Origin: Dillenia suffruticosa
Lineage: Eukaryota; Streptophyta; Magnoliopsida; Dilleniales; Dilleniaceae
NCBI GenBank assembly: GCA_033439265.1
Contig: JAVTVX010000024.1
Span: 8,477,001-8,541,000, forward strand
Reading direction: 5' to 3'
Length of the DNA: 64,000 nt
The notes beneath the pieces were generated by a model. The model was not told where the DNA came from. It worked only from the letters and a program-made list of their open reading frames with translations, and ran no database searches. Shown here piece after piece: positions 1 to 13,585 of the stretch (position 1 is the first letter of the stretch; each line of letters opens with the position of its first letter). Made by a program: the position numbers and the translations under genes.

Positions 1-59
1 ACCTTCTACTTCTGCAAATATTAATGCACTATTTAGTTCAATTCCTATGTTGAATGGCT

Positions 60-870
60 CAAATTTCAAATCATGGTAAGAAAATTTACTCATAGTTCTC
101 GAAGTCATGGATTTGGATATTGCATTAAGCACTAAACCTCCTCCACCACTTACTGATAAGAGCACCTCAGAAGAAAAGAGGGAGATGGAAAGGTGGAAGA
201 GATCAGATCGTATGTGTCTGATGATAATGAAACGAGCCATCCTAGAGACATTCAAAGGTACGATATCTGATTCTATTACGATAGCTAAAGTTTTCCTTAC
301 GGATATTGAGAAATGTTTTGTTAAGAATGAAAAGGCTAAAATTGATACACTTTTGACAAAACTAATCTCGATGAGGTATAAGGGTCAAGGCAATATTAAA
401 GAGTATATAAAATGTCTCATCTTGCTTCGAAGTTGAAAGCAATTAAGCTCGAACTCTCCGAGAACTTGCCAGTGCATTTGGTTTTTATATCTCTTCCTAC
501 ACAGTACAATCAGCTCAAAGTGAGCTACAACTGTTAGAAAGAGACTTGGTCTCTAAATGAGTTCATTTCATACTATGTTCAGGAAGAGGAAATGTTAAAG
601 CAAGATAAGGCAGAAAGTGCACACTTGACCACTAAGGACAAAAGAAAGGGAAAGAAAAGGAAGTTGGATAAAAATACTACAAGTACAGTATCACAAAAGA
701 AGCAACAAAAGGCACCAGGTGAATCGGGAAAAAAGAGTTGCTTCTTTTGTGGTACTAAAGGACACAAGAAGAAAGAATGTACCAATTATCACGTTTGGTG
801 TGCTAAGAAAGGTATGTGCCTTAGTTTGGTTTGTTCTGAGATTAATTTAATTTCAGTATCAGGACACACT
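60..870 (+). pseudogene. copia gag (UBN2-type) with CCHC zinc knuckle, broken
   Basis: The segment at 107-436 reads as the gag helical domain of copia elements. After a frame change the gag resumes and reaches a CCHC knuckle near 740-780: C-FF-C-GTKG-H-KKKE-C, which binds RNA in the virus-like particle. A basic lysine-rich linker (592-700) precedes it, as usual for this family. A stop near 434 and another near 535 interrupt the frame. Confidence 0.85.
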
Positions 871-1299
871 AGGTGACTGGATTTCGTTGCTACTACTCAC
901 ATCAGTGTATCTATGCAGGGTTGTCTAAATTGTCGACAACCAACTGATGGTAAAATATACATCTATGTGGGCGACGGCAATAAAGTTCCGATTAAAGCTA
1001 TCGGCTGGATTATTGTTAAGAACTGGATTGTATTTGGATCTTCATGAAACATTTGTAATACCGTCTTTGAGACGAAATTTGATTTCTATTTCTGTATTGG
1101 ACAAATTCAGTTTCATTTGTTTCTTCGGAAATGGAAAAGTAAGTTTGTTTTTTGATTCAAAATTGATGGGTTCAGGTTCTTTATTAGAATCCGATAATTT
1201 TTATCTACTTAATATTGTGGCTTCTTATAATGAATCCCTACAAACTAGTACTCAAAGTGTAAAGAGTAAATTAATCTATAAGAATTTCTCTTCATTATA

Positions 1300-2200
1300 G
1301 CACAAAAGATTAGGTCATTCAAGATAGAGAATTGAGAGACTTGTGTTATAAGAGATTCTTGATACCCTAGATTTTACAAATTTCAATATTTGTGTAAATT
1401 GTGTAAAAGGTAAACAAACCAATAAAAGGAGATTTGAAGTCAACATGTCTTTAAATGTCTTAGAACTGATTCATATAGATATCTGTAGGCTATTCCCTTT
1501 GGTTTCTTGGAATGATCAACGATATTTTATCACATTCATAAACGATTATTCTCGATATGATTACATATATCTCCTTAAGGATAAATCCAAATCTTTAGAC
1601 ATATTCAAAATTTATAAAGCTGAAGTTGAGAATCAACTCGGCAAAAGAATTAAAAGTGTCAAATCTGATCATGGTGGAGAGTATGATGGTAGAAATGATA
1701 GATCAAGGAAACAAAGTTCGGTACCATTTGCTCTTTTCTCAGAGGAATGTGATATTGTCCTATAGTATACTATATCTGGCTTTCCAGTCATAAATGGTAT
1801 TGCTGAAAGATGAAATAGGACTCTTCAGGATATGGTAAGGAGCATAATTGCTCACTCAACCTTACCTGAGTCACTCTGGGGAGAAGCGCTTAAAACTACA
1901 GCATATATCCTAAATAGGGTTCCTACTAAAGTAATTACCGAAACCCTCTACGAGCTCTGGACTGGAATCCGTTCTAGTTTAAAACACTTCCATATTTGGA
2001 GTTGTCCAGCTCAGGCTAGGGCTTATCGGCCTAATAAAAGGAAACTAGATTCCGGGACGGTGAGTTGCTATTTTATAAGATATTTTGAAATATCTAAGAA
2101 ATACAAATTTTATGATCCCATAAATATGTTATATTTGAGTCGTGAAATACTCGGTTCTTTGAAAATGTTGAGTTTGTGGGGGGAAATTTAGTGAGTAATA
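1300..2200 (+). pseudogene. copia integrase domain, broken
   Basis: The segment 1445-1765 carries the integrase start: an ELIHIDIC motif, then YFITFINDYSRY and, about 50 residues on, the VKSDHGGEYDG motif that holds the second catalytic aspartate. Later pieces (1800-2190) read as [15 protein letters not shown] and NRVPTK, all standard copia integrase words. Stops at about 1763 and 1812 and a frame change break it. Confidence 0.85.
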
Positions 2201-3290
2201 TTGTTTTTGAAGAGAAATATATAGATATTCCTACAAGTGTCTTGGTTTCTATTCAAGATTTATTTGATAGTGTCCAGGGCACAATAGATTAGGGCAATAT
2301 TGGAGAATTCTCCAATCAAGAGATTATTCCACAAGATCAATCTAAAGAACAAACTCAATCACTTTCAGAACCTATACCACTAAGGAGATCTACTAAAGAA
2401 AGAAGAAATACAATTCTAGATGATTATATTGTATTTCTTCAAGAATATGAGGTAGACATTAGAATCAGGCCATGGAAAGTTCCAACTCTCAAAAGTAGAT
2501 AAATGCTATGAATGAGGAGATGAAGTCTATAAATGACAATGACGTATAGGATCTTGTCTCATTGCCTGAAGGAGCGAAACCCATTAGTTGTAAATGGATA
2601 TTTTGATAATATCTCTTTTATATTAGGAATCGAGATTCATTGAGATCGCTCTCGCAGAATTCTCGATTATCACAAAAAAGTTATATCGAAAGGGTTCTAC
2701 AAAGATATGGTATACATGATTGTAAACTAGGAGATGCCCCTATGATTAAGGGCGACAAATTTAGTCTCAATCAGTGACCCCAAAAATGAGTATGAACAAA
2801 AAGAAATGCAGAAGATTCCATATGCGTTAGTAATGGGAAGTCTAATGTATGTTCAGGCTTGTACGCGTCCGGATATTGCATACATTATTGTTATTGTTGT
2901 TGTTGATGGGTCAAAATAAAAATTACAAAAGATAATGAGTGATTTTAAAAAGATTTAAAATCACCGGCAGTTATCTAAGGGGATTACGGTCCCAGATTAA
3001 TGTGTTTGTCATTCAACACTTTCTAATGCCCCATCATTCAGAGAGAGAGAGAAAAAACTTGTGATACGTATAATCTGGAAGATCAAACCAAGGATCTGAA
3101 CACTAATTTGATTTCAATGGATTTTTTTTACTTTTTTTCTTATATTTCTTGATGATTTAACATGAGATTTAGAGTATGAAAATATATTGACATGGTTTTC
3201 ATCATATTAGCATTTCCCTAACAACATATAGAAGAGAACAACAATGAGAAGAAAAAGAAATCCTAGACAAACCCAAAACGGAAATCCTCC

Positions 3291-3848
3291 CTAGACTTGA
3301 TTTATCGTATGAACAAGGAGAGAAACAAGAAAGATGAAGAGGGAACCAGTAAGAAAGACAAGACCAAGTGATCCTCCAACAAGCCTAACAAGTTCCAACG
3401 ACTCCATAAAGATGGCATTTCTCTTGTGATTATCATCATACCCAGATTGGTAATTCCATCCACTAATTTCCATTGATCTCCTACTACATCTAGTGTTCAA
3501 GTTCAGCCCCTCTTTCTTCTTCACTTCCTCAATCCTCTCCCTTAAAATTCTCATGTTTGAGTCCACCATATTTGCTGAATTCCCTGTTCAAAATTTCATG
3601 ATTCACAAAATATTCTACCGGAAATTATGTAAGGTTTCCTATGGTCATGATGAAGACGTGAAAGATAAAATAAAATAAAAATACCCTTTACCGGAACAAA
3701 TAGTACCTTCATAATCTCTTGAGCTTTGAGATCTAACAGTAGTGAGGGAGTTGAGTTTCCCATGTTTCCAAGGTGGTTTGCTTAAGCTGAAGCAAGATGG
3801 CAAAGAAGAAGCCATGTTTGTGGACTTTGTTCTCAACCTTCTTGTCAT
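3291..3848 (-). CDS. small plant protein with C-terminal membrane segment, function unknown
   Basis: This looks like a real two-exon gene. Exon 1 runs from the ATG at 3848 to about 3707 (alternative donor at 3692), exon 2 from 3583 to the TAG at 3291. Both donors keep the phase (one base of a Gly codon), giving 144 or 149 residues. The first half is basic and Ser-rich, like an organelle-targeting or disordered tail. Across the junction comes a helical stretch (NMRILRERIEEVKKKE), and the C-terminus has one strongly hydrophobic segment of about 23 residues. The layout and the NMxxLRxRI motif recall a group of short plant proteins without assigned function; this is memory, not a search. An upstream in-frame ATG at 3914 would add 22 residues. 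Confidence 0.55.
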
Positions 3849-3914
3849 GGCTTGCAAACATATATACAAGAAGAAGAAAGCTAATTTGACCTCAAGTTGC
3901 ATGAATTTTTTCAT

Positions 3915-6900
3915 TAAACCCCTACCACCTTTTATTGATTCTTGAAAATGTCAATTGTCACCCATATTTTTTTCTCACTAAAGTTGTTAAAAAATTATCA
4001 TATATTAAAAAAATATTTGAATTTATTAAAAAATTATGAGAATATTTAACTTTTTTATTTTTATATTTTCATATTTATAATATTATATTTTTATATATAT
4101 GAAAATGAGTTTTTTATACAAAATCAGTCTATTGCAATTATTTAAAGACTAATTTTTACATCTCATTTTCATATATGAATATATATGAATATCTGTTGTT
4201 GCTTAAATTTTTTATTTTATACGATCTTTCATATACTAACAATTAAATAATGATAAAAAGGCATAAGTTCTGGGGAAACTGTCCAAGGGGGGTTGATGGT
4301 TGATGGTATGCCCTAATATTCCAAATGTCATGTAAATTTTCTAACAAATACCACATAGGCCAATCAAATGCGAAAAGTAAATGACTCACATTGGCAACTC
4401 TTTTGGACATGTGGGTTTAATGTCCATCGCCAGATGCTTCCCATGTTTGGCACATCCATTTCCCGGATTCAATTAGATGTATTCAGATTTTTGCATCTCA
4501 TTTCACATGCCACCACCTGATAGAAACTTGTCTCATACCGCTTCTGCAGGTCTTTTTTTTCCCCCTTTTTTTCAAATTAAATTTTATTAAAAAGACCGAA
4601 CAATGAGAAAATGACAGGTAAAAAGCAAACAATGAGATTTGAGAAAACACAAAAACAATTAAAGAGAAACGAGCCTGGGATACTTGAATGGTAAAGAGTG
4701 TTTTACTCGGTTGTCTTTCTCAAAATACATATATTTTCATGATTTTTGTAAATAATATTAAAAAAATTAAATAATAAAATAAAATGAAATAACTTAATGA
4801 TGCCTTCTATGGATATTTGTTCAGTCGAAAATACCATTTAATTTTATAAAAAGATTATCTTTAAATAACAAAAGTTCTTTCCAAAGCTTACGAGATGTCT
4901 TGGTTGATAAGTATAGTTAAGTGAATTCTTTCTTTAATGGTACCCAAAACCCTTTCTTTAAAGCTCAATCAGAAACTACTCGGTTGGTAAATCCTAAGCT
5001 GAATTTGGAAATTTTGGTTGAGATAGACTCAGCAAAAGTGTCAAGCAACTTTAACCTAGGCAAATTTTTTAGACGCTTGGAATTGTATGGGAACTCGACA
5101 GACTTTTGACTTCTTTATGCCACAACACAAGGACTAAGGGATAAGTTTAGTCACAGGGTACCTACGACTTTAGTTAAGAGTTATCAATCATAGGTTATAA
5201 ATGGAAAGACAAATTTTCAATTGTCTATGGCATAATTTTTAAACCAATAGCTACCGGATATAAGTAGAAGAAACCCATCAATGTTAGACTTCTAATATTT
5301 TAGCAAAACTTTAATATAAAATTAACTATTAATTGAATATTTTATAAATATTAAGTCTCATATTGACTAATGCAATCTTTCGATTTGTCCAAATTACCGT
5401 TAACTTTTAAAATAGAAATTAAATTTTTGGAATATAATATTAAAACCCCATTAAAATTCAAGTTTATTTTATCTTATTTCATATATGTATGGAGTACTCA
5501 ATATTCACCATAATATATAAATCTGGTAATTTTTCACCTTAATAGCTAATTATTAAAGTATAAATCTAGTTATCTCTAAATAATAATAAATAAAAACATT
5601 TGTAATAACTTACAGGGAAAAAAAAAAGAAGAAAAGAAAAGTTATTTGGTCACTTTCTACAATTTAGAATTATTGATGGCATGAATGGGGTAGGGGGGAT
5701 TTCTTGAAGATCATCATCAGCTTAACGTGTTGAGGGAGCAAACATAACAAATCTCTTGGTAGCTACGTACCATACCATGAACAAGTGTCATGCAAACTAC
5801 CATATTTTATTTCCACTATGATTCCATTATTTCCCAAGACATTTAATATTTTGCCACGTAGCCGTCGATAGGAATCCCCGTCTCATGGGAAAAGATATTA
5901 TGGCTTTCACAGGTTACATGGGTACTGTGTAAGTGTTTTCTTTTCTGGGCAATAACATAATAATGGCAACATGCCCCCATTGGTCCTATGGGTGGCATCA
6001 TCTTCCCATCAAACAAGCAACCAAGCACTCCATTGAAGGAACAAGAAGGAAAATGCAATGCAGTATGATTTGCGATACAAATGTAGGAGAAGAATTATAC
6101 TTTAGATTTAATACTTTTTGGTAATACAGAAATTTTGGCTGTTACAGTTGAGTGGCAGTAGATTTAATATAATTATTAAAGTTTAAATCACAAGTATTAT
6201 ATAACTAGGGAAGTATATATCTCCTAAAGCTTACTTTGTATATTGAACAATTTTTCTATCCCAAATGTTAAATATTTTTTCCAATTCAATGCTTATCCTT
6301 TATGACTTACACTAGGTTTATGGGGAATTCAAATATACAGAAAATAATCAAATTCAAAATTTTTAAAAGAGAAAAGAATAGTGTCAATTAAATTATAACT
6401 GATTGTCAAGATGCAAAGAGTTAAAGAATATAAGAAAAGTATTATTAATTGATATTAGTCAATGTATAATTTTTCATGTGGGAAGCATTATAAGGGACAC
6501 GTAATTCTTGATTATGTCGATGCAAAATTCGAATTTAATGAATTTTTAAATCTATAGTCACTTACCTCAATCATGGGCACAATTACAAGGGACAAGTGTA
6601 CCGTTTCTTCCTACCTTTTCTTGTTTACATATCAACTCCATGTTTCAACGGACGCAGAAGAAGGGACAAGTGTGCCATTTTTCTTTGTAATTTTAGTGAC
6701 ACATCAAAAATTAGTTAGGCAGAAAACAATAGTCTCTAATCTTAAGAAGACCAAAAGTAATATAATGGGATAAATTTAGCATCTATAATCGACCATCATC
6801 TCAACTGATAACCCACTTAAATGATGCCATTTGGTTGCTAAAATGAAAAGTTAAAAGGGACCAATACCCACTTGATGATCATGCATATATCCATGCATAC

Positions 6901-7879
6901 ATTCTTGTAAGGACACCCAAATAATAAATAGTTCTTATTCAAATGCTTCCCTAAAATCTAATATTTGAATCTTTATGGATGCATGTATTTTCACGATTTC
7001 CACGATTTCCACGATTCTATGTAACCAAAAAATATATATACATACATGCATATATCGGTCATGCATGCATGCAAACATACATTATATATACATACATTGA
7101 ATAATTAAAGAACCAAGGGTGGAAATCAGTCGGCCCTATATTAACTTTAGTTTGGCTTCTAATTTATAATAGGCTAAAAATTAAATTTGATTTAATTTGT
7201 TTTTAAATCGGACAAGATCTGTTGTAATTAGTTAGCCTATTAAGCTAAATTTATAAAATAGAGAAATAAATAAATACAACGTCTACAAAAATCTTAATTA
7301 TATATATAAGTGTTATATGATATAATATATACTTAAAATATATTTTATATATTATCATACAAAAACACAACACAAGCAAAACTTGTTTCGCTAAATAAAT
7401 CAATTTTTTTCTAATTTTGGCTCTATTAGACATAGTGGGCTAGGTAACCAACGATTCACTAGTGGTCTGGTTTATATGTATCTCTATAAATTAGAAAAAA
7501 AAAATTCTTTTAATTAGTATAAATAGATATAATTTGACTGTTCGTATATCTTGTTGCATATTTTAAAGGATTATTTTTTATTTTAATAATAATTTTAGTT
7601 TATTTAACAAGTGTAACTACAAACCTTGAATTTTTAATTACTTGTATTTACAAACAATTGAAATTTTGTACTTTGGAAAGGGAATGTGTCACGCATGAAT
7701 TGGGTCCTCTATTCAGATTTAAATGTGAAAAATGTGTGCGCCTTTTAGACTTTGGCAATTGACAGGCATTGCATGCGAAAGAGCTTCATGGAGCCTGCAA
7801 ACAAACATGAACAATGTTCCAAGGGACCTTATTAAAGAGACCTCTTGGAAAAGCAAGGAGCAAAATCTTCATTGTGAGG
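3915..7879. other. gene-free AT-rich stretch
   Basis: Nothing here reads as an exon. It is AT-rich DNA with short microsatellites (CATG/ATAT repeats near 7030-7090) and open frames no longer than chance. The T-run and ATTTTATTAAAAAGACC sequence near 4550-4600 resembles the tail of a retroelement in minus orientation, but no body is recognisable. Confidence 0.6.
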
Positions 7880-8028
7880 CATCTCTCCTTTTTTTTTTGT
7901 TGTTTCTTTTGGTAAAGAAAGAAAATAAAAACCCATACGCAACCAAAAGTGCGGGCCGAAGGCCCAACAAACTAACTCTCACAGAGGGAATGCCCAACTG
8001 CATGCAACAAAGGAAGAAGACTTCTAGG

Positions 8029-8241
8029 TATCGACACTTGTCGATATAGATAGGATGGGTACCTTTATCTTTTAACTAAATCAAGAATCTGACTATTTCT
8101 TAACACGAAAAAAATAATGTTAGGAAATCCGTCCCCACAAAATGGGTCCTATAACGGTCGATCTAGATGAGTCAAAACAAAACTCCAAATACTGAACGGT
8201 GGCCAAACTATGGTACCAGGAAAAAAAAAAAAAAAAAAAGG
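8029..8241 (+). mobile_element. SINE copy 1 (tRNA-derived family), inside the LINE 3' region
   Basis: The 213-bp insert is flanked by CTTCTAGG at 8021-8028 and 8242-8249. The body (8118-8220) has the family words GGTCCTATAACGGTCGAT, AACTCCAAATACTGAACGG and ATGGTACC, then an A tail at 8221-8239. The tRNA-like head is eroded. It sits in plus orientation inside the minus-strand LINE, so it came after the LINE. Confidence 0.85.
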
Positions 8242-8289
8242 CTTCTAGGAGCAGGAAGAACAAGAGTTCCCGGCGGACTTGAGTGGGCA

Positions 8290-11200
8290 AGGTTCGCCGG
8301 GAGGTCAGCACATTTGTTGCCTTCTCTGAAGGTGTATTACCTTGAGCGGAGTCAAGGAAGCGATGAGATTTCTGCAGTCCTTGATAGCCGGAAAGAGAGG
8401 GTGTGCATGACGAACACCCTTGTTGAGGAAATAGATAAGGGTGGCTGAGTTAGATTCAATTATCACATTAGAGAAGCCTTTATCAGCAGCTATTCTAAGA
8501 CCTTCCCTAAGGCCCCATAGCTCTGCTAAAAGACTATCTGAGACACCAATGTTTGTAGTAAAGCCAAGGATCCAGATGCCATTAGAATCTTTGAGGAGGC
8601 CTCCAGCACTAGCCTTTCTGGAGGAGATCTTCACGGGGCCATCGGTGTTAAGTCTGATGATGTTGGTAGGAGGGGGGGACCAACTAACCAGGAAGGAGTG
8701 AGGTTGTCTAATCTTGTTGACACATTTAAAGGCGAGAGTCATGTTTGAAGCAAAGGATTTGGTTTGCACAACAGTGAGCTTGGCATTGGGAAGGTAGTTT
8801 TCAAAAATGAACTTACAACTGACTTTCCAGATGAGCCAAATGGAAGCCGAGAATTGGGAGGGCCAGGCATAATTTCCATTGATGGGAGAGCGGTTGGTTT
8901 TCAACCAATTGGCAGAGATGTTGAACTAGGCTTCAGACTGTTTAGAGCTATCAACAAGGGACCAAACTTCCTTGCTCCTGCTGCAGTCTTTTAACAAGTG
9001 AAGGATGGATTCAGCTTCTTTGTCACAGATGGGACCGGAGGGATCATTCAAAATCTTTCTTCTGACTCTTTCAGCATTAGTTAGGATCTTGTCTCCGCTA
9101 GCAAGCCGCATGAAGAATCTGATTCTTTCAGGGCAGGGAGTTTTTCAAATCTAGTTCCAATTTTCAGAGGTATCTTCACAGTACAGCAGCTTGTAGGCTG
9201 AACTCACAGAGAAGGAGCCATCAGAAGTGGCTTTCCAATAGAAGAAGTCTCTGTCATTCTTGTTCACACTACTAGAAAATTTACTTTGAGTGACAAAAAT
9301 ATCCATCACTAAAAATAAAGATTCCGTCGCTAAAGGGTATCAGCGACGGAAAATTTCCGACGTTAAATCCGTCGTTAAAAACTATCCCGCTAATTTTTAT
9401 CGATAGAATACATCCGTCGCTAACTATCAGCGACAGATTAGCGACAAAAATATTTCCGTCGCTAAAATATTCATCGCTATAGAAGACAATATGTAAAAAT
9501 ATTAATGACAGATTAACGACGGAATTTTTTCGTCGCTAATCTGATGATGATGTTCACTATCAGTGACGGAACTGATTCTGGGAGCCCTCACGAGAGTGCA
9601 CGCACCTGCACGCACGCGTGTGACTTCACGCACGCCCTCTCCTGTGAAACCCACCCGCACACGCCCTTATGCACGCCTACCCGCTCCTACGAACTCGCCC
9701 TCACGCTCGCTTGCCAGCCCGCCCGTCCCGTGCCCCCACGTTCGCCCACCCGTTTACCCTTCATTTTTTTGCAAAAAATGTCTCCTCCTGAAATCGGACC
9801 CACGTCTCCAAGATGAAAGATGAGTCATCCAACCACTATACCATAATCTATTTTGTGATATCTTTTTTTATTTATTTATTTATTATCTAACTCTCACTTT
9901 TTAAAAAAAAAAATATTAATCTCACTCTCAAATTTTTAAAAAAAAAAATTATCTTACTTTCACAATTTTTTTTATCTCACTCTAATCTCTTCTTTTTTTC
10001 CTTTACTTTGGGGTAATTTTTTCATTAAGATGGAATAACAAATTAATTTTTTGATTTACCTATTAAATTGAATAATAAAATAATATAATAAAAGAAAAAA
10101 TTAAAATAAATAAAAGAAAAAAGAAAAAGAATTATAAAATAATAAAAGAGAAAAAAATAAAAAATTTAAAAAATAAAAAAAAAGGAAAAAAAATCCGTCG
10201 ACAATCAATCGCTAAAATTTCTGTCAGTTATCCGTCACTAAAATTTTATTAATAATCCGTCATTGATAGTTATACATATGTTTTTTTTTTAACCCTTTGC
10301 CACTACAACAACAGATTAGTGACGGATATATTCCAGCCCTAAAAATTTCATCGGTAGTCCATTACAGATAGTTTTACAATTTTTTTTTTTTTACTTTAAA
10401 TCATTATAGCGACAGATTAGTGACGAAAATATTTCCACGCTAATCTCTCGGTATTCCGTCCAACAATAATCTATCGTAATTCTATTACTATTTATGATGA
10501 ATTTTCTTTATCGGTAATTTTTCATCGCTGAAAATCAGTTCTTTTATAGCGTCAGAGGGAGAATTATAGCTCTGATTTCATCTGCTTTTTTACGGGAAGA
10601 AGCTTATGGAGTTCATTAATGTTCCAGACTCCTCTCTCAGTGATGAAGGAGCCTACTTTGGTGTCAAGGAGGATCTGATCTTCAAGGATGAGAGAATGGT
10701 TTATCAACTTATCATTTCCTACATAGAGATCATCCCAGAAGTTGATGTAAGCCCATTTCCCACTCTCCATTTAATCCCCATCATGACACGGCTTGCTTTT
10801 GATGATGCCTCTCCAAACTGACGAGTTGCTGGGCTTTTTGTTGGTTTTAAGGGGGCCTTCTTTGCTAAGGTATTTGCTTCGAAGGGTCACACACCAGAGG
10901 GCATTATCATTCTGAATGATTCCCCTAGCAAGCTTAGTGAGAAGAGCTATATTGTTTCTTCTGGAGCTTCTTATTCCAAGACCACCTTCCCTCTTTCTTT
11001 TGCAGACCTAGGACCAGCTGATGGGGTGAATTTTACTTCTGTCTGACATGTCTCCCCACAAGAAGTCCCTATTGATCTTATCAAGCCTTTTGCAGCTAGA
11101 CTCAGGAAGCCAGGAAGTCTTCATTGAGTAAATAGGGATTGCTGAAGTGATGGATTTAATGAGGGTGGCTCTACCTGCAGAGCTTAGGAGTATCCTTTTC

Positions 11201-13548
11201 GAATTGGCTAGCTTGGTCTGAATTCTTTCTTCAAGATAGTTGTAAGTGTGTCAACCAATTCTGCCATGAATGAGGGGAACACCAAGGTAAGTACCAAGGT
11301 CTTGGGATAAACTGAAGTTGGATGATTCGGCAAGAGCTCTTTTCAAGGAAAAGGGGGCCTTAGGCAAGATCCAGATTTTGGACTTGCTAGGGTTTATCTT
11401 AAGGACACTTTTTGCACTGAATTCTTGCAGACAATTAAGGATAATGGACATGTTTAGGGGGTCAGCCTTAGCAAACAACATGAGGTCGTCTGGAAAGAAG
11501 AGGTGGGAAATGGGGGGGGGGGGGCTCTTCTAGCAGCTTTGACAGGGATCCAAGTTTTGTCTCTCACCCGCTCCTTTATCATATATGATTATCTTTCCAT
11601 GGCAAGAATGAACAAGTAGGGAGATAGAGGATCCCCTTGCCTGAGCCCCTGAGCTGACTTGATGGGAGGAAGAGAGCCTCCATTCCACAAAATGGACACC
11701 TCAGAGCTGGAGATGGCAAACATAATGAGCCTTATGATGGGGAGGGGAAAATTGAACTGTAGAAGTATATTGCCCAAGAAGGACCAGTTGAGACTGTCAA
11801 AGGCTTTCTCCAAGTCAATTTTCAGCACCATTTTATGCTTTTTGCTTCTGGAGTTTTGGATGGAATGGATTAGCACTTGAGTAAATGACAACGTTGTCCA
11901 TTGTGCCTCTATTTGGAAGAAAACTGGAGTGGGGAGGCCCCACGATTCTTTGGAAGATTAGTCTCATTCTCTCCACAATCACTTTGGTGAGGATCTTGTA
12001 GGAGGTATTGAGGAGACTAATTGGTTGAAAGTCTCTTGGACTTTTAGGCCTTTTCTTTTCTGGAATTAAAACAATCAGGGCCTTGGAGATCTCCGGCTAG
12101 AAGAAGCCATCTCTAAGGGCTTCTGAGATGAAATCGCAGGTGGAGAGCTTCACAGTATCCCATCTATGTTGATGGAAGAGGGGTTGAATCCCATCGGGAC
12201 CAAGAGCTTTAAGACTTTTCATGCTAAATACTGCAGCTTTGATTTCATCAACAGAGGATTCACGGATGAGCTGGCTTTGTTCTTCTGCAGTAAGTTTTAT
12301 TTGATATCTCATCCCTCTATTGCTGAGGGGAGCAACATTATGGCTGGAGAAGAGATTATGGAAACAGTTAATCACATGATCTTGAAGCTTGGTTTGGTCG
12401 TAACACTAGGAGCTTCCAATCTTGAGACTAGCTATTCTATTATCATTTCTCATTTTTGTAGTAGCATGATAGACTTTAGTGTTTCTATCCCCCTCACAAA
12501 ACCATTGAATCTTGATTTTTGATGCCATAGAATCTCTATTTGAGATAGAGTTTTATGATTGTCAATTAATAGGTCTTTCTCAAGCTGCTGCAGAAAAGTG
12601 GAGAATCTATAGCTACTAGAAGATTGAATGCCTCTCAACCTGGCTTCAATAGTTCTCTTTCTCTGAAAAATATTGCCAAAGACTTCCAGGTTCCATATTT
12701 TCAGCTCTAAAGCTGTGTTAGCAGTGGCTTGAGGGAGGGAATCAGCAGACAGCCATGCTTCATCAAAGACAGTTGAATTGGGGGTGGGAGATCCAGGCCG
12801 CTTCAAATCTGAAGGGTCTACATTGCTTTTCAAGAGCTTGAGTCATGGCAGTTTGGAGCATGATGGGGTTGTGGTCTCCATGAGTCCACGGGAGGTTAAT
12901 GGTTCTCAATACCGGGAAGGCAATGCAAGCTTGATAATTAGCTAGAACTCTGTCAAGTCTCTCTTGGAGAGTTGTTCTACCGTCAGTCCTCCTTATCCAG
13001 GTGTATTTAGGACCAATAGCACCAAGATCTATAAGATTACATCTGTCCCATTTGTTTCTGAACCATCCGCATCTTTTGCTAGTTCTGAAAGTTTCGTTAG
13101 TAGTCTCATCTTCATTAGCAATATCATTGAAGTCTCCTAGAAGGAACCAAGGCAAGGACATGGAGGATGCATAAGTAAAAGCCTCATTCCAGAAGGTTTA
13201 TTTGTGCTGAAAGTAGGGCTGGACAAAGACAAAGGAAAGGAGCCAGCACTTCTTCCCTTCATTTACCATCGCGTGGATGGTTTGATTGTTATAGTCTCTG
13301 ATTGTGAGGGAGACCTTGTTGGAGTTCCAGCAGAGCCATAACCCACCTTGAAGACCAGTGGTGGGGATCGTAAAGTCCTTATCAAATCCAATTGTTTTTA
13401 GGAAGCCAGGGAAGATGCTTCTTTCTATCTTAGTCTCAACCAAGCAGATGATGTTCGGCTGGTTAGCTCTCCAGAGCTCTTTGCAGGCCCTTCTAAATCT
13501 AGTGTTTCCAACTCCACAACAATTCCAAACTATAATTTCGGTATTCAT
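8290..13548 (-). pseudogene. LINE ORF2: endonuclease, reverse transcriptase, RNase H
   Basis: The ATG at 13548 (MNTEIIVWNCCGVGN) lies 37 bp after the ORF1 stop. The endonuclease-family domain follows: ETKI near 13440, LLGDFNDI at 13140 and, near 12870, the HGDHNPI motif. The RT domain shows the L-KIDLEKAFDS motif (11800s), QGLRQGDPLSPYLF (11600s) and, at 11485-11496, FPDD in place of the usual FADD. Past the CACTA insertion come a zinc-binding region (about 8930-9110) and an RNase H domain at 8305-8904 (LNTDGPV, AELWGL, IESNS). In-frame stops (such as 13198) and at least four frameshifts show it is dead. Confidence 0.9.
9267..10551. mobile_element. non-autonomous CACTA-type DNA transposon
   Basis: The left end starts CACTACTAGAAAA, the typical CACTA terminus. 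The right end, TTCTTTTATAGCG, is a decayed inverted copy. The 3-bp target duplication TCA is at 9264-9266 and 10552-10554, the size used by this superfamily. The subterminal regions (9280-9560 and 10190-10540) are packed with short direct and inverted copies of TCCGTCGCTAA and AGCGACGGA, as expected for transposase binding sites. The interior has no transposase; it holds a C-rich block (9555-9760) and an AT-rich, T/A-run block. It splits LINE ORF2 between RT and RNase H. Confidence 0.85.
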
Positions 13549-13585
13549 TGAATAAAGGATAAGGAAGAATGAAGGGCAGGAGAGG

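Larger units (their letters stand above)
1..2890 (+). mobile_element. Ty1/copia retrotransposon relic (gag, integrase, fragments of RT)
   Basis: Broken pieces of a copia polyprotein lie in the usual order gag, zinc knuckle, integrase, reverse transcriptase tail, spread over different frames with many stops. No LTR is seen at either end; the left end runs off the window and homology stops near 2890. Between about 2605 and 2620 the text jumps from the start of the RT domain (CKWIF) to a motif normally far downstream (LGIEIH, then a YIERVL-like stretch), so the catalytic core of RT is deleted. The last recognisable words, near 2810-2885, are the copia motif ALVMGSLMYVQ followed by TRPDIAY. The element is dead. 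Confidence 0.9.

Noticed and set aside
9544..9823. Two overlapping open frames of 86-90 codons in the CACTA core
   Set aside because: C-rich low-complexity text opens several frames at once; no transposase or host motif.
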